Shown here piece by piece: positions 31,930-44,159 of a stretch of DNA of 64,000 nucleotides. The position numbers and the translations under genes were made by a program. The DNA lies in the NCBI RefSeq assembly GCF_037126465.1, contig NC_088206.1, forward strand, positions 30,010,790 through 30,074,789, written 5' to 3'. Source of the stretch: Ornithodoros turicata. Taxonomy: Eukaryota > Arthropoda > Arachnida > Ixodida > Argasidae. Every line of letters starts with the position of its first letter. Within the stretch, counting starts at the first letter, position 1. The notes beneath the pieces are model-generated. The model ran no database searches. It saw only the letters and a list, made by a program, of their open reading frames with translations, and had not been told where the DNA came from.

Positions 31930-33050
31930 CCTTCTAGAGTGCTTGGTGCGCGGTGAGTTCGTTAGCGCAACTTCTTTTCCATATCGATGATAATTCGCGT
32001 CGCAAATAATTTCCTCGAGTGTCGAAATTGACACGCTTTTCCGGCTTGCACTCGAGTTTGAAAACGAAACCTTACGCTGTCATTGTCACATAAGACAGCG
32101 CCAGCGCCATCGGCATTAGTGTCTGTTTTGAATTTGAACTCTACGAGCTAGTCGACGTGGTTGAAGGAGGGAGAGTCGGACTCGCTCAAAAAAGCGTGAC
32201 CACAAGGGAGCTGCCATCCGTTGGTCATGGAAGGTGTTGCTCTTCCGTTGGCTTCTTCATTCCGATAAACTTGGCGAGCTCGTTTTCCTAAATTCATCAC
32301 TTGCTATCTAAATTCGGCGTACTATGCGGGTATCTCGTATGTATTTGTTAAACAAATAAGCAGAGAGTATTTTCCCACTACATCACTTGCTTGTGTGCTG
32401 TCGTTGGTTCGTCACATTATTATCACGAAACTCGATAGACCAGAGCATGGAATGGCGGGTGATTTCGTTTTTGCCATTTCCGGTTCCCGTTGATTCGCAG
32501 AGCAGCTTGAAGATTACGGTTTACTGCGTGTGTGTGTGTGTTTATTCATCTTTGGATTATTGTTGTCTTCGGAAATACATGCTTACATTTGTTGCAATGT
32601 GTAACGATTTATTGATTTCGCTCGCAAAGCATACAAACGCCACTTCAACACGTCATAGGCGGTAAACATCTTCATCTGTGTTGGTGGAAAGCAAAGGGTT
32701 GGCGGTGTCCCAGGTAATCTCATATATAAAATATGATTCACGTTTGATATGACAACGCTTACCTTGCGATTCCGATAGCACTACTCAATTCTGCACATAT
32801 TCCGAAGATTCGTACGTACTCAACTCAATTATACGCCTTGCCTCGCTTCCTACGGTGGACGTCGTTCCCGCCATCGGCTCGTTCCCCGGTTTGTTATCCC
32901 ACGTGACTGCACAGGGTTGGCAACAAACGGAGCATCTCCGCTGTAGTTAGGGGGCCGAAATTCGTCCACTAACACTGTCCATGAGGAACGGATGGCTGCG
33001 CCCGGTAGGTCACGCTCGGGGATAGGAGAATCCTATTGACGGCGCGCTAA
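31930..33050. other. unassigned DNA
   Basis: A short (TG)n at about 32529-32542 is the only simple repeat. The frame at 32387-32665 has no motif. Confidence 0.4.
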
Positions 33051-34509
33051 GTACACTCTCAGAAACGAAACAGATAAATTTACGCTTACATCATATTTTA
33101 CCCTTACTAAGCGTAACTTTCGACAAAGCGGCTGACGCCGTATCCATCAAGCTGAGTTTTATTCATGGTACCCGTCAACGTGTCCGATGTAACCGTAAAG
33201 GTCAAGGTTTTATGCGTAAATGGCACGGGCAACACGATTTACTCTTGTATTCTGACGCATAAGATTTCGCTTTGATGGATAAACTCAGGCTTTGCGTTGC
33301 AATATCAGTCCTTTACGGCTATATTGACGCATATTTTTCTTCAAGTGTTATACGGGCCCTGCTATCTGAGAGCGCGTGCACGTTTGTGGTGTCATGTGCA
33401 AACTGCCAAGCGTTTGCTCGGATAACCCGCAATTTCTTGGCGTGTGGCGTCTTATGGCCTCAATCATGCATCGTCCAACACCAATGTAAGTCGCCACGGT
33501 TTAGGCTCGGTGCCTTGAGTTAACTGAATTTTACCGAATTATTTCATGTCAAACGTATGGCGGGAAAAAACGGCATCGAACGAGACAACTTGGCACGATT
33601 TTGTCGGCCAAGCACGCCGTCGGCCAGCAAGCACGTCGGCCAGAGTTGTGATTGTCCCGGCTATCACCACGCTGCAAATTTATAAGCGTACGCCCATTAT
33701 TCACGGGGCTGGTACCTTTATGTATGGCTATCTATAAGCAGATCATTTTGGTACAGATGACTCTTACCTCTTTTTTTTTTCTTTTTCGATGTGCGTTTTC
33801 CGCCGTTGAAGTGTCTGTGTTAGTGATTCAGTTTCAAAATCTTTCTCATTAATTGCATTGCAAATTATTATTGGAGATTATAGCTGAGCATGATGTGTTG
33901 AAGCAAATGCATCCCCAGGAACAGGAGACACTCCTCTTAGCCATGCTCCCCGGCACCCTCAGCTGCCTTAGACCCTGCTCCTGAACAGCATGTACATTGT
34001 GCAATGTATCCTGTGAACTTTCTTCAGCAGTGTACTGTACAGTACATTGTACATACAGTACAGTGCAATGTAGCACATGAACATTGAGCATACATGAACA
34101 TTGTACGTACATACATATACGTCGCTTATTGTACATTCCTTTCAATTCTGGCAGTTTTTGCATGGAATTTGTGTCTGATTATTACGCTGGCACAAAGCCG
34201 TTTACCTCGCAGCGACAAAGTGGTCTGTTACGCCTATACAGCGTTCTGTTTTGACGTATACTATCCGGTATAACTAGTGGTGTATGGCCGTATATAATAA
34301 GAGGACATATAAGCATAAAGATTCTACGCATAAAATAGAAGTCAATGTCTGACTTCTAAAGTAGCCGTCAAGAAACGATCACATTCTTGACCTTGACTAT
34401 CCGTCAAAGCGCTACGTGGAAGCCCATGACGCATAGAATAAAGGTCAATAATTTGATGGTTTTGTGACGCTTACATTCCGTTTTTTTTTTTTTTTTTCTG
34501 AGAGTGTAC
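33051..34509. mobile_element. 1.46-kb TIR element, unclassified
   Basis: GTACACTCTCAGAAA at the left and its exact inverted copy TTTCTGAGAGTGTAC at the right (15 bp). The interior has scattered TGACGCATA/TATGCGT motifs in both halves and a GTAC/ATGTAC-rich palindromic patch at about 33990-34140. No transposase frame. A target duplication is not obvious, so the termini could be slightly mis-set. Confidence 0.6.
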
Positions 34510-35850
34510 GTTCTCTAGAGACTCTATGGGTTGAAGTAGCGTTCCATTGTGGTTTTCAACATAAAAACCGCGCACAAATGTGAAGAACTTTGAATATGTG
34601 TTTCTGAAGTCCTGCATTATATGTCGTAGTTTGCTTTCCAACCTGTGCACAAGTGGAAGTATGAGAAAAATACAAGCGATGCGTTCGGAGCAGATGTGAC
34701 GACTGGTCTGACGGCTTTGAATGTGCGTTCGTCCGGCATCATGAGGACTGTGATTATTCATTGGATATGAACTACAAGAAGAGAGTACGAAAAATGTGAC
34801 CGAAGAGGCGATCGAGTATGTTTTTCTAAATTATGTCTGTACCGCATGTGGTGTATTCACACTTGCAGAAGAAATAACATTGCACCTTCTTGTACTTTTA
34901 TATTGTGGTGTGCATGCTTCTCCTAAATGTTTATCATCAATGGTAGCAATAATATAGACAGTTTTGTTGCATGTACTTGTCTGTTCCTATTTCTGATTAT
35001 ATTAAGTATACTATATGCAAACAATTAGCAGCCTCTTAACAGCTAGGACACGTTTGCAGTAGGAAGAAGCCTTTGATATCTTGTTGTATTGTTGATTGAT
35101 TTGATGAGTCGCTAACATTGATGAGTACATCCCAAGCAGCTTTAGTAAAGGAATAACGAGAAGAGCGTGTTGGTTGAATGTTGCACATTCATGTATGCAT
35201 GGTGCAAACCAGGATCCTTTCATGGTGTTTTCTGATGCTTGACTATTGAACATTATGCTGTTTCACGCATTCGATCCCGTGAGGTACTTGGCATCTCAGC
35301 GCCCTTGCGAGGCTCTGAAAGCTGTGCATGATTGTGAACGCCTAGAGAAAAACAAACACGGCGGTACACCGTGTTCGTGTTATGGTGCCGCGCTTGCACT
35401 GTCCTGTGTTCTTGTTTTTTCTCTCTCTCTCACACACACATCTGCAACTATGCACAGCTTTTAGTGCCTTGTGAGGTTCCTGAGGAACCAAGTACACCAC
35501 GGGATTGAACGCATAGGTAAAAATTTTTACAGTGTGTGCTGCACCACATAATGCGCTGCAGGGCCACCACACTTGTGGTAACGCTCTGAATACTGAATTG
35601 CTAGAAAAAGGAACCTGTACATTTTTTGTACTAACTTGCCCTTATGCAAAGTCCTAGAAAAATGTTTTCAGCCAATGAGGAGGGAGATGACATCATTCTG
35701 GACTCTCGTTGACCTACAGTGTATGCTGTGCGAAGGTCATTTTGAAGAGCGTAGGTAGTACAAGACTGTGTTCCCACATTCTTGGCAGTGTTAATTAATA
35801 ACCATAATAAAGTAGAGAGTATACTTGTTGCTTCATATATTTGTGTCATG
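34510..35850. other. unassigned DNA
   Basis: Near 35265-35310 and 35470-35530 two stretches are loosely inverted to each other (CATTCGATCCCGTGAGGTAC and GTACACCACGGGATTGAACGC, each beside GCTGTGCAT/ATGCACAGC), with (TC)n and (AC)n between; this may be a decayed inverted-repeat element. No gene seen. Confidence 0.45.
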
Positions 35851-35880
35851 GCAGGTGCAGGTGCAGGTGCAGGTGCAGGG
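35851..35880. repeat. (GCAGGT)n microsatellite
   Basis: Five near-perfect GCAGGT units. Confidence 0.9.
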
Positions 35881-35926
35881 CAGGGCATACAGGTGCCAAA
35901 ATTGCTTTTTGTGTCTAAAAATAATA

Positions 35927-36665
35927 CAGTCGAACCGCGTTTATCCGGACTTCATTTATCCGGATCCTGCGCTATCCGGACAAAAAAGCATGGGTACGGA
36001 TTTCTCCCCATGTATTTCGCCCTGGTTCATCCGGACTTCAGCTTCCGGACTCGGACGAGAATTCCGGAGAACAGAAATGACTAATACCCAACAATCGGCT
36101 TCAGTTATCCGGTCATTGTCCAGGAATGACAATTGGCCCACACCTAGTCAAGTGAGGTCGAGAACCCTGGTCCTGCCTCTTACTGCCACAAAGACAGTGT
36201 TGCTAGGAAGAATTTTCTGCCTTTCCGACTTTGCACGTTACACAAAAGTAATCCACTGAGCAGTCTGGTCATTTCAGACTGAGAAGGTCCGCAACGAGGA
36301 CCCCTGCGCTGCAATCATAGATGACGACATCGTCAGTGTCGTCGCTTCCGATAGTGTTCAAGAAGAATCTGATGATGAAAGCATCAGCTGTGACGGTAGA
36401 AAATGCGCGGGCGGCACTGAGAACAGCGCTATTATTTTTCGAGCAACAGAACAATATTCCGCAAGTCAATGCAATTCGCAATTTGGAAGAACTGGATGCG
36501 TGTATTAGAATGAAACAGATGACAATGGATAGTTTTCTGTGTAATGATAAATAAAGATGTCCTTTTAGGGTCACTCTGAATTTTCGTGTTTCACTTATCT
36601 GGTTCCCCCGCTATCCGGACATTTTCACAGGAAACGAAGCCGTCCGGATAAACGCGGGTCGACTG
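35927..36665 (+). mobile_element. pogo/Tigger-type deletion derivative
   Basis: Termini CAGTCGAACCGCGTTTATCC and its inverted copy match at 22 of 23 bases and are flanked by TA on each side (35925-35926, 36666-36667). This is the terminus type of pogo/Tigger elements. The DNA-binding and DDE catalytic regions are missing; only the transposase C-terminus survives (see the entry at 36265-36554). It would depend on a full-length relative for movement. Confidence 0.9.
36265..36554 (+). pseudogene. Tigger-like transposase C-terminal remnant
   Basis: One frame reads IDDDIVSVVASDSVQEESDD, the acidic linker of Tigger/jerky-type transposases. After a frameshift near 36350-36370 the next frame reads SAVTVENARAALRTALLFF followed by EQQNNIPQVNAIRNLEELD and a short tail ending at a TAA at 36552-36554, the usual C-terminal helical segment. 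Nothing catalytic remains. The downstream AATAAA overlaps the end. Confidence 0.75.
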
Positions 36666-36667
36666 TA

Positions 36668-38196
36668 TGACATATAGTTGTCTGTTGAACAGCACTAATC
36701 ATGTGACGGCTTCCATGACGTGTCTGTGACATTCCAAAGTGATTAATATGCACCATAGATATCTGCAATGCTGAACATGACTGTGAACTTTCTATGGATT
36801 CTTGTTTGAAAAAGAAAATACGGTGTGATTAGCGAACAGCGCCCGGCTGTACCTTCACAATTCTACATAAAAATATATAAAGTTTCAGGAAGGTCAATAG
36901 CAAAAACCCTGAGACGAGGGATAGGGAGGGACATATGCAATATCTCAACATTGTGTGCGTATGTCCCTTCTTGTATCTCCTGTTGGGGCCTCGCCATCAT
37001 GGATACTATCACCCGCTCGCTTACTATTGACCCCTTCTTTCAACGATAAAGGTCACTTTCATGAGCTGGATGGCAGCCAACGTGCTGTCAATACAAAGAA
37101 TAATGGAAGAAGCTCAATATGATCTTTCGGCTGTGCGTGGTCATTGCTTTCTGATAAATGGTAACTTAGAATTTCAGGACAGTGTCTGCAGTGGTAGTAT
37201 ACTTGTGTTCTCACCCTCGATGCCCATTGTGTGTGGTCGGTCACCTGTAATCTGATAACATGCACACGGCTAAAACAAATTATATTTGCATTTGTTTGAA
37301 TACAGTTGGTACAGCACGTTTTTTTTTACATGTTCTTTGGAAAATATAAATTAACAAATCCTCTACTCTGAAAGTCTCTTGTCAGCTCTACAGAGCAACT
37401 TCGAATTTCACTAAACGCCACGGGTGAAACCTAGCCAAACTAGTGTTGACGGTTCATATACGTCATAGATAGATTCTATTATTATTATTAGGTCATAGGT
37501 CGGGCTTAGGTCGAGGATGGTAGAAACGCAATTGATGCTTCCTAAAAATTGGTACAGGAGGTGACCAACATAACTAAATACACTAGCTGACTCTCACATA
37601 TTTTGTGGTGGTCTTTGAAGTAACATTAATATGCTGCAGTGCTCTTTTCTCCTTTGTCCCTTGTAACCTAGAAATATTAGGTCTTCAGAATCACCAGTTT
37701 TAGTTCCTGAGCATGCAGTTATTTACGTTGAGCGCTGCAGTTTCATATTTGTTTGTCTGGACAAGCAAGCGCGGGGTTCCCCATTTTGATGAGGGTCTTT
37801 CAGCTTCGACAGGCCGTTTGTGGACAAGCAAAAAATTTGGACTCTGTGTATTTTGCTACGAAGTGCACCGCACAAGGCAGAGCACAGCGTCAACCATTTC
37901 CACCAAGGGTATTAGGTTTGTGACAAAGTGTATATACCTTTGTCACTAACTAATTTGGCAGCAGAGTTGCTTGAGTGGCAGCTGTTAAATTTTATGCACA
38001 TGTTCTAAAAACATTAGGGTATCGGAAGTGCTGCCTGGTTGAACATGTGGAGTACACCATATAATAATTCGGGTTCTATGTCGCGAGATAACGGAGTGTA
38101 GAGCACACAGCACAGTGTAATGTTCCTTATTCTGGCAATGTTAGCATGGTTCAAGATGTGCGAAATGTGGCACTACCCTTGATAACATCTGTTGGA
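36668..38196. other. unassigned DNA
   Basis: (TTA)n of about five units at 37478-37493. Frames of up to 78 codons carry no motif. Confidence 0.4.
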
Positions 38197-38463
38197 CATG
38201 GGCGTTCCCAGGATTTTTTCCAAGGGGGGTGGGGGTGGCAGAACGCTTCCAGGGATGCAAGCGTGCGTACCCCCAGCCCGCTACCGAGTTTTTTTCTAGA
38301 GGCAGACATTGCGCACTGTGCGGGTGTCGAGAGGTTCCTATTATGACATCTGAGAATAATCATTACGACATATGACTAAAGAGTGCACTATTTTGACAAT
38401 CGACCTTGGAGTTCCAGGGGGGGAGGGCACAGTCCCCCTTGTCCCCCTCTCGGTACGCCCATG
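38197..38463. mobile_element. small TIR element with CATGGGCGT termini
   Basis: CATGGGCGTTCCC at the left and CGGTACGCCCATG at the right are imperfect inverted ends, and G-rich (38225-38236) and C-rich (about 38433-38448) blocks lie just inside them as mirrored subterminal tracts. The layout is that of a common invertebrate MITE class. The target duplication is not clear. Confidence 0.6.
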
Positions 38464-39363
38464 CTGTTGGGCCCAGCAAACAGGATACATATACCCTGAT
38501 TTGAAGATACTATGCCTAACTCAAAAACTGCGAGATCGAACCTTACGTGTTTATTTGCGAAACAACTGTGAATGGAATGTGGCTTGTGTGGGATAGAGCA
38601 ATGCGCACACTCCAGTAAACATGCAAATATACGTATAAGGGCTCTCGATCTACATGCCTCGACGCGCTCTACAAGATAAACAACACTGCTACAAAGCTAC
38701 GTCCAACACCTTTTGTGCGGGGCAACTCTAATGACCACTTTCATATAACAGACGAATGGTTCAACGAATGCAGTTCGAATGGTCACGATACATTCCTACG
38801 TCGTTCATTGCGGTCGCGTATGATACTGCACAACATATGTATCTCGTGTAACAAGCCTGGCAATCGCACGATGTGCACACGGACAGAAATACGGTCTTCT
38901 TTCTTTGACGATCACTCCTGTACAGGCATATGCTCAAACGACCCCAACGTCTCACGTTGTTGCTCAATCGCTCCCATACTTGCACTTGCAGTAAGAGCAG
39001 CGAACGGGTCGACGTGAATGGCAGTTGAGCTGCTATGTTCTCAGGAACCTCACAATTTCACATCGAAAATGTTGTTTCCATCATTCAATAGTTCTGGGGA
39101 TTACCCAACGCCACCTCAACAGTGAGGTTTAGGTGGTGTTGAATTTCCTCGGACGAAACCCTCATCATAGCCAGCCGCTATAACAAGTTTTCCTCGCAAA
39201 CGGGAGAAGCCGCCAGGAAAGTCGGAGAAAGCCTCAGCTTACATCCTATCAGAGGCACGATTCTCTATCTACGTATATGGAGCAGGTTCTCCACATCTAC
39301 TTCACAAAAATGGCTGCGCCCATAGCTTGTGTTGGTTTCTTTGATTACTTAATTTTCGTAATA
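38464..39363. other. unassigned DNA
   Basis: Overlapping frames of up to 100 codons on opposite strands (38715-39017 and 38761-38985), none with a motif. Confidence 0.4.
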
Positions 39364-40679
39364 TGAGGGGTGTTCAAGTCAAACCGGGATTTTTCATTTT
39401 TCGCAAAAGTAAAATGAACACACAGGTGAGAAATTAGTTTCTTTTTAGTTTTAATTTTTCAACGGTAATCTCCAGCTGCACTAATGCACTTGTCCCAGCG
39501 TTTCACGAGGGCTTGGATGCCAGCAGCGTAGAAATCCTTACCGGCGCGTAGCAGCCATGATAGGACCGCATTCTTGACCTCGTCGTCGCAGCTGCAGTGG
39601 CGGCCCCCAAGGAACGCCTTCAGTGGCCCGAAGAGATGGAAATCGGTGGAGGCGAGGTCTGGACTGTAAGGGGGATGTGGCAGCAACTCCCAGCCAAGTT
39701 CCTGTAAGGTGCGTATCGTGAGATGGGCGGTATGCGGGCGTGCATTGTCCTGTAGGAGGAGGACTCCTTTGGTGATGAGGCCCGGCCGCTTTTGCTTCAG
39801 CGCCTGATGCACATCCCTGAGAACCTGGCAGTAATATGCACTAATGATGGTGGTACCACTGGGCAGAAAATCAACGTGAACAACGCCAGCCTTGTCCCAG
39901 AAAACCGTGGCCATGACTTTACCCGCAGACGGGCTGCTTCGGAACTTCTTGGGAGCTGGCGAGCCCGGATGCTTCCATTGTTTTGATGCGCGTTTAGACA
40001 CAGGAGTGAAATGGTGCATCCACGTTTCATCGCACGTGATGATCCGATCACGGAACGGCTGTCCTTCAGTGTCGAAACTTACCTTAGCTCTTAGGAGATT
40101 TCCAGTCTTCTGTGCTGGACAAACGCGGAGAGTTGCCTCGGGAACCAACGGGCACTAACTTTCCGAAACTGGAGGTGTTCATGAATGATTGTGTTCAACG
40201 TTCCCACAGAAAGGTCCGTCTTTCGAGCCAGTTCGAGACATGTTATTCGTCGGTCCTTGAGGATCAGGCGCTCCACAAGTTGGATGTTCTCAGGAACTCT
40301 GACACTGGGCTCTGAGCCGCCCCGGCCGGGATCGTTCTGCACTGATGTACGGCCGTCTCGGAACCGCTTGGACCACTCAAATGCTTTGCTACGGCTAAGT
40401 GTATCGTGGCCATACTGAGCCTGGAGTCTTCTGTGAATTTCAGAGGACTTTACGCCTTCATTCACGATAAACTTCGTGACAATTCGCTGTTCGATGTGCG
40501 TGCTCACCTCGTTGTCGGGCATCTTGTCCAGCACGTGTCTTCTGTTTTGCACAAACTTTGGACCACCACGTGGTGAACGCGGAGGCCTGTCGCGTGTGAA
40601 AAACGACAAAAAAGAAGTAGCGCGAGCCATTTGTACACTCAGGAGACAGAAAGTCCCGGTTTGACTTGAACACCCCTCG
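39364..40679 (-). mobile_element. near-complete mariner transposon
   Basis: GAGGGGTGTTCAAGTCAAAC termini at both ends (inverted), flanked by TA (39362-39363, 40680-40681), total 1316 bp. The transposase is encoded on the minus strand over most of the element. It is the same family as the deleted copy at 14958-15916, which also serves as its check. High integrity of both ends means it could be moved by a functional relative. Confidence 0.95.
39459..40522 (-). pseudogene. mariner transposase, one stop and one frameshift
   Basis: Cut-and-paste transposase of the D,D34D mariner type. From the chosen start (MPDNEVSTHIEQ, about 354 codons to the stop, near the family's usual ~350) the N-terminal helix-turn-helix region has EQRIVTKFIVNEGVKSSEIH and AFEWSKRFRDGR, followed by a second HTH-like ITCLELARKTDLSVGTLNTI. 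The catalytic half has IITCDETWMHHF (first D), LLQDNARPHTAHL (second D) and PPYSPDLASTDFHLF (third D). Near 40088-40093 an in-frame TAA follows RRLEIS, and within the next ~15 bases the frame shifts, leaving two overlapping frames. All three catalytic aspartates are kept. The alternative upstream Met at 40630 would lengthen it by 36 residues and looks like UTR. Confidence 0.93.
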
Positions 40680-40681
40680 TA

Positions 40682-42689
40682 GGAAGACAAAATTGAGAAA
40701 CGAATGTGCGTTTCGGAGGCAGTTGGATGTGCTCGTTCTGAATATCACAACCGTTTCAACACATCGGGAAATCGGCGTAGCTGACCTTTAAAGGGTCTCT
40801 GACCAGAACCTGGTCAATGTCTTTGTTTGTATGGATAACGAACCTACATGGTGCCTCCAAGTTACAACTGAAACGTTTCGTCTCTGCGGAGCCGCCAACT
40901 ATTCCAAACAAGGAGCCGAAAAGCGGTTTCGATATCTGCCTTCAACTCGTGCGATCAGCGCAAAACTCTAGCTATTATGCAGTGGTTTTCCCATGTGTAT
41001 GACGTCAAACGCCCGCGACGTTTATTGGTGGAAAGTCCACACCGGAAGTTCGGATGGTTTCCGCAACTTCCGTATTGCTGTGTGCTTTTTCAATATGGAC
41101 GCGGAAGCACAGCGGAGTCGAGAAGTCAGCTTTTCAGCTACCTTTCAGCAGCTGAGAGGCACCTGCTACGTGCAGCAGAGTTTGGAGGCCTTGCTTTTGA
41201 AATGTTGAGCCGCGAATCGACTTCAGCATGAAGAGGAAGTTCCAACGACAGACTGTTAGATGAGCTTTCAGCATCCATCACGATGAAGCACATGAACAGT
41301 TTGTGTAAATTTCATGTTTGACGGCGCCGTGTAAAGGGGCCGGAGTGGTTCATTGCATAATAATGCCGAAAGAAGTCGAGTGCTTATGTTGCAAGGAGCT
41401 GCTCCTAAAGTAGCATATTTAGAACTTCGAGGGCAGCACGAACCTAGCGCTCATATTCACAAGTAAGAAGCGTACGTGTCTCGTGCACAATCATGCTGGT
41501 TGGTTTCAATACAAAATAGTTTTTCTGAACTTTTCGTTATTGTTCGTCACTTATTCAGAAAGAGTGCAGCTGAATTAATACTCGGCGTCCTACTAGCTTT
41601 AGCTTTGTTCAAAGCTTGCGTGTCTCATACAGGAAATAGATACGTACACTACATACCAACAGTTCGTGAGATGGATGTTGCACAGACTTGAAAAAAACAA
41701 GAGAATCGTTATACCAGTCTGCGCGGTGAACAGGATACCCAAAGCCTTTCCCATAGTAACTACTACATGCTTTAAATACCCAAGATACTAGGTGGAAGTA
41801 CCCCCTACAGGGGGTGCCCTTGCAATTTCAGCTGTAGACACATGTCTGTAATGATGCAACTATAATAATGACCCCCCTTCCCCCCGAACTTTTTTCAACA
41901 CTCCTCCATGCTTGGGATTCTGGATAAACCACTGTGCTGACCCCTGACACAACACACCATCTCATCAGCCTGCTCCGCCTAGTAAGAATTACATTGGGCT
42001 TTCAATTCCACCACAGACACAAATCCAATCCTGTCCTGACGCATCCTTTTGTCCACCCATTCAGTCAATATGTCGTAAGTGTTGTTCGAACTCTTACTGT
42101 CTGATAGCACCCAAATAGTATTGTTTAAGCACCTCAAGTATGTTAATGATCGTTATGTGGAAGTAAATCACACTGTTATGCAGGTTACCCTGTGTGTGAC
42201 CTCGGTTCCTGCTCTCAGTCCTCCAGAAGTGCTCACTACACAAGTTGACTATCGAAAACCTCTATCTTCCATGCATGATGTAAAACCCCAGTTCGCTTGC
42301 TTCCTAGCCATGTTTTTATTCTCAATTTTCCTTTTGTGTGCAAAGTGCACACCCAGTTCGAGTAGGATGTAGACCTTGAGGAACCAAGCTTTGTATCTTG
42401 GGCTGCTCAAATACTCAAATAGGCATGTTTTAGTCGAAGATGATGTAACATGAAATGTGGTTCATATAGTTTATTGTGGCACTTAGATAATATCTTCATA
42501 ATATGTCTGCAGAGATTGCTCCAAAATAGCATATGTGATGCAGCGTTATACATTATTGGGCTTCTGGGAAAAATCATGATTCACCTGATACAGACGGCAG
42601 CCTTTGTAACGGTGTCTGACATATTTTTAGCAGCCACTGTTTTAAAATATGCATTAAAAATGCTCCAACTATGAAAGTATCACGAAGTT
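40682..42689. other. unassigned DNA with one dispersed repeat piece
   Basis: 40738-40795 (AATATCACAACCGTTTCAA, GGCGTAGCTGACCTTTAAAG) resembles 22085-22145, and the AAAGGGTCTCTGACC end reappears inverted at about 45995-46008. The segment 40800-41340 is typical of dispersed repeats but cannot be bounded. No gene seen. Confidence 0.45.
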
Positions 42690-43290
42690 CTTCATTTCAT
42701 TTGTTTACTTAAAGACCCTTGTGAAGGGACTTACATAAATGTGGGAGGTTTTTTATGCAAAAAAGACAAATATCAAAATGATGCAAACAAAATTCGTTCA
42801 CTCACCACAAAGAAATTCATTCGATCTGAAAACGATCATAGCACTTGGAAATAAATGACGATACATTTTGTTCGGATGCTATGTGGGCAGGAACGTCATT
42901 CCAGTTTGACACCATCAGCTGGTGCGGAGAGTAGAGGAATTTTTTTGTTTGTGTAGGTGGAGCAAGTACTTTGTGGGAGTCATCAAGTCTTGGAAGTAAC
43001 TTGTGAGGATATTGACAGTAAGTGGGGTGGGGAGGAGTGTGACTGTAATATAACCTATGAAAGAATGCCAGGCCTGATACCTTTCATCTGGTAATCAAAG
43101 GAGTAAGAAAGAGTTTGGCTTTAATGGCTGAGACGCTGGAAAAAGGATGATAATCACGAGCAACAAACCGTGCGGTTCTGTACAAATTCTACTTTGTCGA
43201 TTAAGAGATGTTGGGATGGGTTCCAGATTGCAGAGGCATATTCCACTTCTTTTGAACATGGCAGTTGATGTTCTGAGACTGGAACACATA
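42690..43290 (-). pseudogene. LINE reverse transcriptase C-terminus and 3' end
   Basis: Minus-strand reading near 43250-43140 gives EYASAIWNPSQHLLI and VEFVQNRTARFVARDY across a frameshift, the conserved post-palm region of CR1/jockey-type LINEs (compare LEYAASVWGP and QNRAARFI at 20.4 kb). A tail with WNDVPAHI follows near 42890. The 3' end has the TTTGTTTACTTAAAG tract and a short hairpin near 42705-42735. Heavily 5'-truncated and frameshifted. Confidence 0.7.
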
Positions 43291-43345
43291 GAAAAGGCAA
43301 ATACATACAAAGCATCAAGTGCCTAAGAAATGAATGATGAAAGAA

Positions 43346-43458
43346 GGCAGTCACTGGAAAGGTTAGCCAGTAGTAGGACTTGAACCCACATCCTCTGTAT
43401 TACCGATCCAGGGCCCTTACCAATTCAGCTAAGCTAACACGCCTCTCCAGTGACTTCC
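43346..43458 (-). repeat. tRNA-like sequence bounded by inverted repeats
   Basis: On the minus strand GTTAGCTTAGCTGAATTGG (A-box region, 43420-43438) and GGTTCAAGTCC (B box, 43376-43386) are spaced as in a tRNA gene. GTCACTGGA (43350-43358) and TCCAGTGAC (43446-43454) sit in longer imperfect inverted ends. A SINE normally has a tail rather than inverted termini, so this may be a tRNA-derived MITE-like element. The cloverleaf is incomplete. Confidence 0.65.
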
Positions 43459-44159
43459 AAGGGTGCAGATGTACCCTAGGAATAGGTTTATGGCAGGAGA
43501 ACATTAGTCACTGTTATTATACAGGTATAGCTCTCTGTCTAGTATGATCACCGCAGAGCACATTTACAGGAACTCACAGGCACAAAACTTGCATAATAAA
43601 TATGTAATAACCTCAAACAGCTATTATATATAATAACTGGGACATGGAACTCCAATAGCAGATGGTCTGGCAGTGCAACACAGGTAATCTTGCCATCACT
43701 ATATTTTTCCCAAAGTGCTGAAAATAAATCGATAGAATTACTGCAGTGAACTGCTCAATTTTTCACCTCAGATATATTTTTAGCACTCTGTCTTTCATGT
43801 TTCAAAATATACATGCATCGAACCTGCAGAAGCTTGTGTGTGTAAGTAGAGTCACACATCTCATGTGCAACAGGCAGGTCTAAGTTGTATTGAGGTATGT
43901 CAATTCCTTATGCGTGCTCACCACCTGTAGATTCCTTTAAAGGGAACAAAAAAACTTTTGGTTAGTAACAACTTCACGCTATATACCACATTTATAAAAG
44001 AAATTGGTCTCGTACCTGACGGACAACTGTAATGACCATTGCCAGATGTCTTCCTCTCCTGTTCCTTCCACTTCCATGAAGTCATCACCCTAACATTGTT
44101 AAAAAAAGCCATATAAATGCGATAACTGAGATATTACTACTACGAGCATACAGCAAATC
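43459..44159. other. unassigned DNA
   Basis: A+T-rich sequence without recognisable repeats or domains. Confidence 0.35.

Noticed and set aside
35825..36259. 144-codon open frame
   Set aside because: It spans the (GCAGGT)n tract and the left end of the Tigger-type element; no transposase similarity in this frame.
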